Assembly (NCBI GenBank): GCA_945872795.1
Contig: CAMCAZ010000020.1
Location: forward strand, 1-54,082
Direction: 5' to 3'
Origin: Chryseobacterium gleum
GTDB lineage: Bacteria > Bacteroidota > Bacteroidia > Flavobacteriales_F > PHOS-HE28
DNA length: 54,082 nucleotides
The translations under genes were made by a program, and so were the position numbers. Of this stretch, positions 18,480-28,076 are shown piece after piece; within the stretch, counting starts at the first letter, position 1; the number at the start of each line of letters is the position of its first letter. The notes beneath the pieces are model-generated. The model did no database searches and was not told where the DNA came from. It was given only the letters and a program-made list of their open reading frames with translations.

Positions 18480-19154
18480 GAACCGGAAGGCCACGGATGC
18501 CTGGAGGGTGACCCCTTGTGTCCTCAACTCCGCTTCTATGTTCGCCAGGTCGATACTTGAACCGTTCAGCTCATACTCCTTGAGCGGCATCCTGTTCGTC
18601 AGATACTGAAGGTGCAGGTGGAGACCCAGCAGGTCGCTGAATTGAAAGGCCACCCCGGTGCTCAATCCGAAGTGCGATCCCCGGTAGCGGGATGACGTCT
18701 CCAGCCCCGGTTCGGAACGATCGATGGTGAGGTTGGTCGCGCCCAAGCGAAGCGAGGCCATCCAGGCAAAGCGGTCCTGGTTGATGAGGTAGAACCTGGG
18801 TTGGATCCCCAGCATGATGATCGCATTGGACTCTGTGGCAGAGGAATCGAGGTAGGCTCCCGGCTCTGCATAGATGCCCAGGCTGAACACACGCGCCAGG
18901 CCGTAGCTCACCTCCACGGGGACGGTCCAGGTGGCAGCGCCATCGTTGGTGGTGGTGGTGATCGGGATGCCAAGGAAGGTCACGGTCTGCTCATATTCCG
19001 TTGCATGCCCACCCGCGGCGAGCCCGATGGCGAGGTGGACCACCCCTTTGTCGTTCACCTGGGACCATGCAGAGAGGGAGAATGAAAGGAACAGGACAGC
19101 AAGGAGGCTCCTCCTCGTAGTTGCCTGGACAGGTCGGCGCATGGCGTTTCTCAT
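18477..19154 (-). CDS. Outer-membrane beta-barrel protein, unknown function
   Basis: The 225-residue product (ATG 19154; 19142 is an alternative) has a signal peptide ending S-A-W-S-Q and then alternating hydrophobic/polar strands with aromatic ends, finishing in the strand GVTLQASVAFRF with a C-terminal Phe, as expected for a small outer-membrane barrel. A short T-T-T-T-N-D-G loop is visible near residue 70. No specific family is recognised. Its TAA stop codon (complement of 18477-18479) is formed by the terminal arm of repeat element P3, so insertion of that element may have set the present C-terminus. Confidence 0.8.
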   Translation of the reverse strand: MRNAMRRPVQATTRRSLLAVLFLSFSLSAWSQVNDKGVVHLAIGLAAGGHATEYEQTVTFLGIPITTTTNDGAATWTVPVEVSYGLARVFSLGIYAEPGAYLDSSATESNAIIMLGIQPRFYLINQDRFAWMASLRLGATNLTIDRSEPGLETSSRYRGSHFGLSTGVAFQFSDLLGLHLHLQYLTNRMPLKEYELNGSSIDLANIEAELRTQGVTLQASVAFRF

Positions 19155-19221
19155 GGATCGAAGATGGCACCCGTCAGGGTGCTCAGGATCCAAGGAATGA
19201 AGGGTTTTCCACCAAGGGGTC

Positions 19222-19253
19222 TTTACAGAAGGATAACGGAAGGGGTACCTTTA
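19222..19253 (+). promoter_or_regulatory. Promoter-like pair upstream of the small gene at 19300
   Basis: TTTA (19222-19225) and TACCTTTA (19246-19253) are 20 bp apart, close to the Bacteroidota consensus apart from the last base of each box. Confidence 0.5.
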
Positions 19254-19299
19254 GCCCATCGCAAGAACTCTTAGGCCGGTGGGCGTGTTCCATTGGACG

Positions 19300-19539
19300 A
19301 TGAAGGACCAGCACGACCGACCCACCATGGAGCAGACCCCGATGCCAGTGAACGAGAAGGAGCAGGCCGTTTCCGAAGAGGCTGCGAGGACCGAGGTATC
19401 CAGCACCTACGGCCCCTACTGTCCCACCAAGTTGGACTTCGACCCCTTGAAGGACCTGAACCTGCCGGACAGCTACAACGAGGTATTGAAGCGCTTCAAG
19501 GGCCTGCAAGGCGAACGCACGACCGAGAGCCTGAACTGA
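19300..19539 (+). CDS. Small hypothetical protein (79 aa)
   Basis: The product is a soluble, acidic and charged 79-residue protein without signal peptide, transmembrane segment or recognised domain. Its C-terminal half (CPTKLDFDPLKDLNLPDSYN, then EVLKRFKGLQGE) looks like an ordered helical segment. The case for a real gene is its context: a promoter-like pair upstream and a strong intrinsic terminator 22 bp after its stop. An in-frame GTG at 19279 and an internal ATG at 19327 are alternative starts. Confidence 0.65.
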   Translation: MKDQHDRPTMEQTPMPVNEKEQAVSEEAARTEVSSTYGPYCPTKLDFDPLKDLNLPDSYNEVLKRFKGLQGERTTESLN

Positions 19540-19561
19540 GCAACACACAAAGACCACTCGA

Positions 19562-19588
19562 AAGCCCCGGCATGTCCGGGGCTTTTTC
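19562..19588 (+). terminator. Rho-independent terminator
   Basis: A perfect 9-bp stem AAGCCCCGG / CCGGGGCTT with loop CATGT, followed by TTT and C, just downstream of the 79-residue gene. Confidence 0.9.
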
Positions 19589-19742
19589 GTTGGAGCTGCA
19601 GCTGACAGCTGCCCTTGTGTTCAGGCCTCCGTCGAGTTGTTTTAAACCCATCCTCCGCGCGTCCCGATCCTGGTCGACGTCAACTGGAGCGGGACCTCCA
19701 CGGTGGCATGTCACCCATGCTCCACCAAATCTCTGGCCCATC

Positions 19743-20088
19743 ATGAACACCTTCGATGCCAAACACACCAGGAAGTCGTGCTGCTCGGATCCAACGGAAG
19801 CGGCAAGACCACCCTGGCCGGAACCATGCTCTTCGAGGCTGGTCTGATCACGCGCCGCGGCCCTATCGAGGACCACAACACCGTAAGGGACCACCACGAA
19901 CTGGAGCACGAGCGCGGCAGCAGTGTCCACAGCACGGTGCTCCACACCGAATGGCGGAATTTCAAGATCAACATCATCGACACACCGGGCCTGGACGACC
20001 TGGTGGGCGAGACCATCCCGGCGCTGCGCGTGGCGGACGCCTGCGTGCTGCTGATGAACAGCCACAAGGAGGAGGAATACGCCACTTG
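19743..20088 (+). pseudogene. Frameshifted and truncated EF-G-like translational GTPase (N-terminal fragment)
   Basis: Reading starts as M-N-T-F-D-A-K-H-T-R from the ATG at 19743. It must shift frame near 19773, as if one base was lost, to continue as VVLLGSNGSGKTTLAGTMLF. The P-loop GSNGSGKTT, the switch region EHERGSSVHS and the G3 motif DTPGLDDLVGE identify an EF-G-like (FusA-type) GTPase. The frame ends at 20088, after about 115 residues of a family normally near 700 long, and no later domain is found before the convergent M1 gene. It is a decayed remnant. Base-level sequencing error could explain the shift but not the missing ~580 residues. Confidence 0.85.
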
Positions 20089-20221
20089 ACCCCAAGGAAG
20101 ACATAAGCTTTCCCTACGTCCGCCCCCAACGCAGGGTCGTCGGAATTCATCTTCCGGCAAGGAAGGTGCTTGGTTTCTGTATACGGTTCAGGAGACCATG
20201 GAGCGGATCAACCCAAGCCTC

Positions 20222-22084
20222 TCAAGGCTTCAGGAAGCCCTCCACACCATCCGGAAAGCTCACGATATTGTTGGTCACGTCGATCTCCGCTGTCCTGTTC
20301 AGGGGGTCGAGCACGATCGCCTTGACCGAAGCGATCGGACCGGGCACAGTGAACACGTAGCTCTGGTCAGTCCATTGCCAGGGTGCGAGGACCGTGAACG
20401 CGTGCATCTCCGACCCGGCTTCCTTCGCGCCGCGCTGCAGGGAGAGCGGGATATGGTAGGAGGCACTGCTGCCATCGCGCCGTTCCACGCGGACATCCAC
20501 CGGCATCAGCTGCTCGCCGATGCGCTCCACCTCCACCCGCAGGTCGCCGTTCACCGCCAGCACACTCCGGATACCGTAATCGAGGGTCCGGGTCGTATTG
20601 ATCCACTCGTCGAAGTACCAGTCCAACTCAAGGCCGCTCTCCTTTTCCATCACCCGTTCGAAGTCAATGGGCTCGGGATGCTTGAACCGGCAGGTGTTGT
20701 AATAGCGGATGAGCCCCTCGGCCAGTACCTTCTCTCCCACCACTGCACCCAGCTGGTACACGAACATCTCCCCGAAGCTGTAAGCTGTGGAACCGTAGGC
20801 CCGGTTGGTGAGGAACTGGTCGGCATGGATCACCGGCGATTCGTGCCTGCCGCTCTCCACCAATGCCCGGTACCCTTGGATGGAGCCTGCATGCGGGTCC
20901 TCATCCCGTGGGAACAGTTCCTGCATCACCTTGCTGCTCGCATACTCGGTGAAGCCCTCATCCATCCAGGGGAAGCGTCCTTCGTTGCTGGCCAGCACCC
21001 CGTAGTACCAACTGTGCACGCTCTCATGCACGCTCACGCCCACCAGACTGCCCAAGCGACGCTTGCCCGTGATGAGGGTGAGCATCGGGTACTCCATGCC
21101 GCCATCACCACCTTGCACAAAGCTGTACTGCGGCCAGGGGTACTTTCCGAATTGAGCGTTCATGAAGCGGAAGGATCGTTCCATGTAGGCGGGTAGTTCC
21201 TGCCATACCGACTCCAGCTCGGGCTCGTCCTTGTAGAAGTAGTGCAACTCGGGGCCATCGGCCATGGGTCGGACCACGTGCTTGAAGTCACGGTCCGCTG
21301 CCCAGGCGAAGTCGTGCACATCACGGGCCGAGAAGCGCCAGGCGAGCTGGTTCCCCGCCGGGCGCTTCATCGCCTTCCTGGCCGGATAGCCGTGTCCCAC
21401 CTGTTCAGGGTTCTGCAGCACACCGGTTGCCGCCACCATGAAGGCACTGTCCAGCGTGAGCGTCACATCAAAATCCCCCCACACGCCATGGAACTCACGC
21501 CCCACGTAGGGATAGGCATGCCAGCCCCGGTGATCGTACTCCGACAGTTTCGGGTACCACTGTGTCATGCTGTAGGCCACGCCTTCGGAATTGTCACGCC
21601 CCGTGCGACGGATCTGCACGGGCACCTGGCCTGTGAAGGCATAGTTGAACGTGGTGCTCTTCCGTGGCAGCAGGGGTTTGGCCAGTTCCACCTTCAGCAC
21701 GGTGCCCATGGGGACCAACACGGCCGGACGGCCATCCTGGGTGAAGGTCATTACCTGCAGATCTCCCACCTGATCGGGGGCCAACTCACCTATCCGCGTG
21801 CCCACACGGCCGTCGGGGTCCTCGATGGTGCGCGAGCGTACGTCCATCTCACTGCCGGGCTTGAATGCGTTCAGGTAAAGGTGGAAGAACACCTCGTGGA
21901 GCGTGTCGGGACTATTGTTGGTGTAGGTTAGCGCGGATGTTCCCTGGAAGCGGTGAGCGCTCACGTCAAGGCTTACATCCATGTCATACTTCACCCGCTG
22001 TTGCCAGCGATCGCACTGTGCAGTGGCGGTCAAGGCCACCAACGACCCCACCACAAAAAGTATCGGTCCACGTGTCGCGCTCAT
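20222..22084 (-). CDS. M1-family metallopeptidase, probably secreted or periplasmic
   Basis: The 620-residue product (ATG 22084) has a signal peptide (about 1-23, ending T-A-T-A-Q). An N-terminal beta-sandwich (about 24-250) precedes the gluzincin catalytic domain: a GGMEYP substrate loop near 327-332, the zinc motif H-E-S-V-H at 353-357, and after 18 residues the third ligand in DEGFTEY (E376). This HExxH-18-E spacing is canonical for M1 aminopeptidases, although H-E-S-V-H replaces the common H-E-x-x-H-Q/W context. It probably trims peptides in the envelope. No operon partner is evident. Confidence 0.9.
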   Translation of the reverse strand: MSATRGPILFVVGSLVALTATAQCDRWQQRVKYDMDVSLDVSAHRFQGTSALTYTNNSPDTLHEVFFHLYLNAFKPGSEMDVRSRTIEDPDGRVGTRIGELAPDQVGDLQVMTFTQDGRPAVLVPMGTVLKVELAKPLLPRKSTTFNYAFTGQVPVQIRRTGRDNSEGVAYSMTQWYPKLSEYDHRGWHAYPYVGREFHGVWGDFDVTLTLDSAFMVAATGVLQNPEQVGHGYPARKAMKRPAGNQLAWRFSARDVHDFAWAADRDFKHVVRPMADGPELHYFYKDEPELESVWQELPAYMERSFRFMNAQFGKYPWPQYSFVQGGDGGMEYPMLTLITGKRRLGSLVGVSVHESVHSWYYGVLASNEGRFPWMDEGFTEYASSKVMQELFPRDEDPHAGSIQGYRALVESGRHESPVIHADQFLTNRAYGSTAYSFGEMFVYQLGAVVGEKVLAEGLIRYYNTCRFKHPEPIDFERVMEKESGLELDWYFDEWINTTRTLDYGIRSVLAVNGDLRVEVERIGEQLMPVDVRVERRDGSSASYHIPLSLQRGAKEAGSEMHAFTVLAPWQWTDQSYVFTVPGPIASVKAIVLDPLNRTAEIDVTNNIVSFPDGVEGFLKP

Positions 22085-22087
22085 GCC

Positions 22088-22124
22088 ACAAAGAAACAGG
22101 CGGGCCGCCACCGGTCCGCCTGTT
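22088..22124 (-). terminator. Rho-independent terminator of the response regulator gene
   Basis: On the minus strand a 9-bp stem AACAGGCGG / CCGCCTGTT with a 12-base loop is followed by TTCTTTG. It lies 33 bp downstream of the stop at 22157 and just before the M1 gene start. Confidence 0.75.
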
Positions 22125-22156
22125 CAGGTGCTGGAATGTGAAGATGGTCCGGCTTC

Positions 22157-22645
22157 CTAAGAAAGCAGGCGTTGCCGGAGCACGAACTCCAACTGCCGGT
22201 TGGCGTCCTCCAGACGCCGGGTGTAACTGGCCTTCTCCTCCTCCACCTTGAACTCAGCGTAGGCCTGTTCAACGGCCTGCACCAACTGTTCATTGACCCA
22301 TGGTTTCGCTATGTACTTGGACACGCCGCCCCTGTTCACGGCGTCGATCATGGCCTCCATGTCGGTATAGCCTGTGACCAGCATCCGTCGCACGGCGGGG
22401 TAACGGTCACGCACCTGAGCCAGGAGATCGCTTCCAGGGGCGTGGGGCATGTGCTGGTCCGAGATGACCACGTGGACCCGGTGCTGGGCGAGCAGGGAGA
22501 GGGCTTCCTGGATATCCTTCGCCACGAGCACCTCCATCGAATGCCTGAACGATGCCTTGAAGGCCTGGCGATCACCGGCATCATCGTCCACGAAAAGGAC
22601 GCAGGGAAGCTCGGCAGACTGGGGTAATGGGTGTACAGCGCTCAT
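22157..22645 (-). CDS. Stand-alone response regulator (REC domain)
   Basis: The 162-residue product is a CheY-like receiver: acidic pocket VDDD at 19-22, phospho-acceptor D63 in VISDQHMP, the conserved T in VTGYTD and K in YIAKPW. A 30-residue helical tail follows and there is no DNA-binding domain. Sequence and tail closely resemble the receiver of the REC-PAS-kinase at 28077 (shared FVDD, SFR-M-VL, VHV-ISDQ-MP, TGY-D-EA, AVN-GG, KPW), so the two are paralogues flanking the same cassette. It is transcribed divergently from the E1-nitroreductase gene. Confidence 0.92.
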   Translation of the reverse strand: MSAVHPLPQSAELPCVLFVDDDAGDRQAFKASFRHSMEVLVAKDIQEALSLLAQHRVHVVISDQHMPHAPGSDLLAQVRDRYPAVRRMLVTGYTDMEAMIDAVNRGGVSKYIAKPWVNEQLVQAVEQAYAEFKVEEEKASYTRRLEDANRQLEFVLRQRLLS

Positions 22646-22713
22646 GATGGATGGGCTTCGATGGCCTTCGTACGGTCACTCGTCGAAAAAGTTCCCGGCC
22701 AGATCGTTGATAA

Positions 22714-22744
22714 TTTGTTAATAAGTTGTGCGTGATTAGATTCG
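22714..22744 (+). promoter_or_regulatory. Promoter of the E1-nitroreductase operon
   Basis: TTTG (22714-22717) and TAGATTCG (22737-22744) are separated by 19 bp, matching the Bacteroidota pattern except for one base in the -7 box. The ATG at 22785 follows after about 35 nt of leader. Confidence 0.65.
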
Positions 22745-22752
22745 CCCCGGTT

Positions 22753-22770
22753 AGCTGTCACTGGACAGCT
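22753..22770. promoter_or_regulatory. Perfect dyad in the operon leader
   Basis: AGCTGTC-ACTG-GACAGCT is a 7-bp perfect inverted repeat with a 4-base spacer, between the -7 box (22744) and the start codon at 22785. It could be an operator or a small RNA hairpin. Confidence 0.5.
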
Positions 22771-22784
22771 CACTTCAAGCGACG

Positions 22785-25130
22785 ATGCCCCAACTACCTG
22801 ATGCGCTAACGCGTGCCTGTCCGCAAGACCTGACCTTGCATAGGCCGGAGTTCTTCCGGTTAGCCTCGGGGCCCGACACGGAACGCATGGCCGCGCTCTT
22901 GGAGCGGGAGCCACGGACCGTGGTCTATGATCAACTGCACAGCCAGCTTACCGAACTCGTCCGGTCGCTGAACCCCTCTGTACGCTTCACCAAAGAAGAG
23001 CTCGATGCGGCCGCCCAAGCTCATCTGAAGGGCATCCCTGCCGCCGAATATGGCGTGTGGGTCTACTATCCCTGGTCGTTCCGGCTGGTCCATCTTCTGG
23101 ACGAGGCCGAATTCGCCCTGGTCCGTACCGATCGCAACCGGAACAAGATCACCCGTGAAGAGCAGGCCATCCTCGCCACGAAAAAGGTGGGCGTCATCGG
23201 CCTCTCGGTAGGGCAGAGCGTCAGCCTCACCATGGCCTTGGAGCGCAGCTTCGGCGAGATCCGCCTGGCGGATTTCGACACCCTGGAGCTGAGCAACCTG
23301 AACCGCATCCGCAGCGGGGTGCACGAAATGGGCGTTCCGAAGGTCATCAACACCGCTCGCGAGATCGCCGAGATCGACCCCTTCCTGCAGGTGACGTGCT
23401 TTGAAGATGGCATCACCACCGGGAACATCGACGCATTCCTCACAGTGGGTGGGAAACTCGACGTCCTCATTGAGGAATGCGACAGCGTGGCGATCAAGAT
23501 CATGGCGCGCCAGAAGGCCCGGGCACTGCGCATCCCAGTGGTCATGGATACCAGTGACCGTGGTATGGTGGATGTGGAGCGATTCGACCTGGAACCGGAC
23601 CGACCCATCCTGCACGGTCTGGTGGAGCATTTGGACCTGGAATTGGCCGCCAAGGCGAGGACGAACGAAGAGAAGTTGCCCTTCATACTCCCCATCGCCG
23701 GGGTTGAGACATTGAGCGCACGCATGAAAGCGAGCATGCTTGAGGTTCAGAACAGCATCACGACCTGGCCCCAACTGGCATCATCGGTGGCTTTGGGGGG
23801 GGCTATTGGTGGCCATTCCGTGCGGAGGATCCTGCTCGACCAGGAACTGCCAAGTGGTAGATGGTATATCGACCCCGATGAGTTGTTCGGAGTGACCGCC
23901 GACGCTTCAGGAACACGGGACGAACGTGTCTTGCGGGATGTTGAACAAGCCGAAACCATAAGCATAAGCGAAGAGCAGATGCTGCGTGCAGCCCAGCGGA
24001 TCCCCATGCGAAAGGGTGGGATCCCAATTCCCGCGTCTGCGGCCAAGTCCATTGCAGAAGCAGGTTGTCACGCACCTTCAGGCGGGAACAGTCAGCCTTG
24101 GAAATTCCTCCATCACGAAGGGCGTTTGTTCATCTTCATGGATGCCGCACGGGCCCACAGCTCCTTGGATCCCGGCCTTCGGTACGCCTTTCTTGGCATG
24201 GGCGCCTGTTCGGAGAATATGTTGCTCGAAGCCCGAAAGCTCGGTTTCTCACTTACGCATACGTTCCTTCCGCTTCCTGATCTACCACAATTAGTAGCCG
24301 TTCTTGAAGCGGAAGGGCAACTTTCAACCACAGAAAGGGACCCGTACGACATGCTGTTAGCCGGCCAGATCGCCCTGCGCTGCACGAACCGCAAGAATTC
24401 GGAGGAGCTTGTCATGTCCCAAGATGGGGCCGATGACCTGACCGGAAGGGTGATGGGCAAGTTCCCGCTGACCCCCTTTACGATCGTTCGGGACCGGGAG
24501 AGGATCGATCGCATCGCTGAGCTCTGCGGAAAGGCTGAGCGGATCCGCTTTCTCAACGCGACATGCCATCGCGACATGTTCGTCCGTGAAATGCGTTGGA
24601 ACAAGGAGGAGGCCGAAAACACCATGGATGGCATCGATGTGGCAACGTTGGAGTTGAGCCTTTCGGACCGCACGGGCCTCCGCATCGCAGCCGACCCGAA
24701 AGCGCGTTCACTATTGCGCCTTTGGGGAGTAGGCAACGCGATGGAAAACATGGCCGCCAAACAGATCCGGGCTTCCAGCGCCCTGGCCATCATCTCCATT
24801 CCGGACCTTGGCCTGGCGAGCACCTACACGGCTGGTCGAGCCATGCAGCGGTTCTGGTTGCATGCTTCCTCCAAAGACATCCTGGCCCACCCCGTGGGTG
24901 CTCCCATCTTCATGGGTATTCACCGCCATTGGGATAAGGATGGGATCTTATCGGCAGAAGAGCACCATGAAGCCGGTGTCATACTCGAAGAACTTACCCG
25001 GATCATCGGCGTGGTGGGTGGGGTACCCTTTTTCATGCTACGCCTTGGTAAAGCCGGCACCCCAACCGCACGCAGTTTGCGCAGGCCCCTCGCGGAGGTT
25101 TTCCACACCTTAAACTCCATCATGGCATGA
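22785..25130 (+). CDS. E1-like (ThiF-fold) and nitroreductase fusion, Rv1355c/MoeY family
   Basis: The 781-residue protein has three parts. An N-terminal region (about 1-130) is of unknown role. An E1-like adenylating domain (about 130-400) has a nucleotide loop VGVIGLSVGQSV and the acidic/arginine motif DFDTLELSNLNRI. A C-terminal FMN nitroreductase domain (about 410-770) has the flavin motif HAPSGGNSQPW. The classical CxxC zinc pairs of ThiF/MoeB are absent. The mycobacterial relative Rv1355c is annotated MoeY, but I know of no demonstrated reaction, and no MoaD/ThiS-like partner is here. The gene overlaps the next by 4 bp (ATGA) and is thus translationally coupled to the acyltransferase. 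Confidence 0.85.
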   Translation: MPQLPDALTRACPQDLTLHRPEFFRLASGPDTERMAALLEREPRTVVYDQLHSQLTELVRSLNPSVRFTKEELDAAAQAHLKGIPAAEYGVWVYYPWSFRLVHLLDEAEFALVRTDRNRNKITREEQAILATKKVGVIGLSVGQSVSLTMALERSFGEIRLADFDTLELSNLNRIRSGVHEMGVPKVINTAREIAEIDPFLQVTCFEDGITTGNIDAFLTVGGKLDVLIEECDSVAIKIMARQKARALRIPVVMDTSDRGMVDVERFDLEPDRPILHGLVEHLDLELAAKARTNEEKLPFILPIAGVETLSARMKASMLEVQNSITTWPQLASSVALGGAIGGHSVRRILLDQELPSGRWYIDPDELFGVTADASGTRDERVLRDVEQAETISISEEQMLRAAQRIPMRKGGIPIPASAAKSIAEAGCHAPSGGNSQPWKFLHHEGRLFIFMDAARAHSSLDPGLRYAFLGMGACSENMLLEARKLGFSLTHTFLPLPDLPQLVAVLEAEGQLSTTERDPYDMLLAGQIALRCTNRKNSEELVMSQDGADDLTGRVMGKFPLTPFTIVRDRERIDRIAELCGKAERIRFLNATCHRDMFVREMRWNKEEAENTMDGIDVATLELSLSDRTGLRIAADPKARSLLRLWGVGNAMENMAAKQIRASSALAIISIPDLGLASTYTAGRAMQRFWLHASSKDILAHPVGAPIFMGIHRHWDKDGILSAEEHHEAGVILEELTRIIGVVGGVPFFMLRLGKAGTPTARSLRRPLAEVFHTLNSIMA

Positions 25131-25885
25131 ACCATTCCGACCTGGTAACGATCCATGCCTTCAGAGCCACGGATAGTCCCGAATTGTGCCAAGACTACAT
25201 CAGAGAGCACCGCAAGGTCCTGGAGGACTTCGGCGTACTTCAGGTGGTCGGTGCGGAACATGACTGGGTGAATGACCCGGATTGTATCGTCATTATGGCC
25301 ACGCACCGGGAGCTTGGACATGTTGGTGGTATCCGCATTGACCGGGCGAGCAGGACGAAACCGTTGCCCATGGAGCGCGCCATCGCTGTCATGGACCCGA
25401 CCATTCATGATTCGGTTTCCATCTATTTGGAGAACGGATATGGCGAGATCTGCGGCCTCTGGAATGCGAACCGGTTCGCAGGCAAGGGGATCCCCTTGTT
25501 GTTGAGCATGGCTGCTGTCGCCGTTTCGCAACAGGTCGGGGTCAACGCGCTGTCGTGTTTCGTTGCCCATTACACGCTGAGACACGCCCTGAAGGTTGGC
25601 TTCCAGATCATTGAGAATGTGGGGGATGGAGGTGCTTTCAATTATCCGGTGCCGCGGATCAAGTCCTTTGCGATGGTCATCCCGGATACGATCCTTTTGG
25701 AAAGTGCGCCCAATGCATTCCGGGAGCGGATCCTCAGTCTACGCTGCAGACCGATGCAGGAACGAATCGAATCACCTTCGGGCGTGGCCTATCCAGTGCG
25801 CTACATCCTGCACGTCGACGCCACCCGAAAGGATCTTTCGGTCTATGGAAGCATTGCTGTGGAGTATCTGCGCCAATGTGCATGA
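25127..25885 (+). CDS. GNAT-fold acyltransferase, FeeM/autoinducer-synthase-like
   Basis: The 252-residue soluble protein shows GNAT features: strand GHVGGIRID, then GEICGLWNANRFAGKGIPLL, in which R-F-A-G-K-G fits the R/Q-x-x-G-x-G/A acyl-CoA pyrophosphate loop, followed by a helix and a second strand LSCFVAHYTLRHALKVGF. Length and order resemble N-acyl amino-acid synthases (FeeM) and LuxI-like acyl-homoserine-lactone synthases more than small acetyltransferases, but this is judged by eye. Its ATG overlaps the stop of the E1-nitroreductase gene. Base composition is A/T-richer than in flanking genes. Confidence 0.65.
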   Translation: MNHSDLVTIHAFRATDSPELCQDYIREHRKVLEDFGVLQVVGAEHDWVNDPDCIVIMATHRELGHVGGIRIDRASRTKPLPMERAIAVMDPTIHDSVSIYLENGYGEICGLWNANRFAGKGIPLLLSMAAVAVSQQVGVNALSCFVAHYTLRHALKVGFQIIENVGDGGAFNYPVPRIKSFAMVIPDTILLESAPNAFRERILSLRCRPMQERIESPSGVAYPVRYILHVDATRKDLSVYGSIAVEYLRQCA

Positions 25886-25927
25886 CCCTGCGGTAACCTT
25901 GCTGCCATGGCCGCGTAAGAACGGCCG

Positions 25928-28072
<2,145 letters not shown>

Positions 28073-28076
28073 ACAG

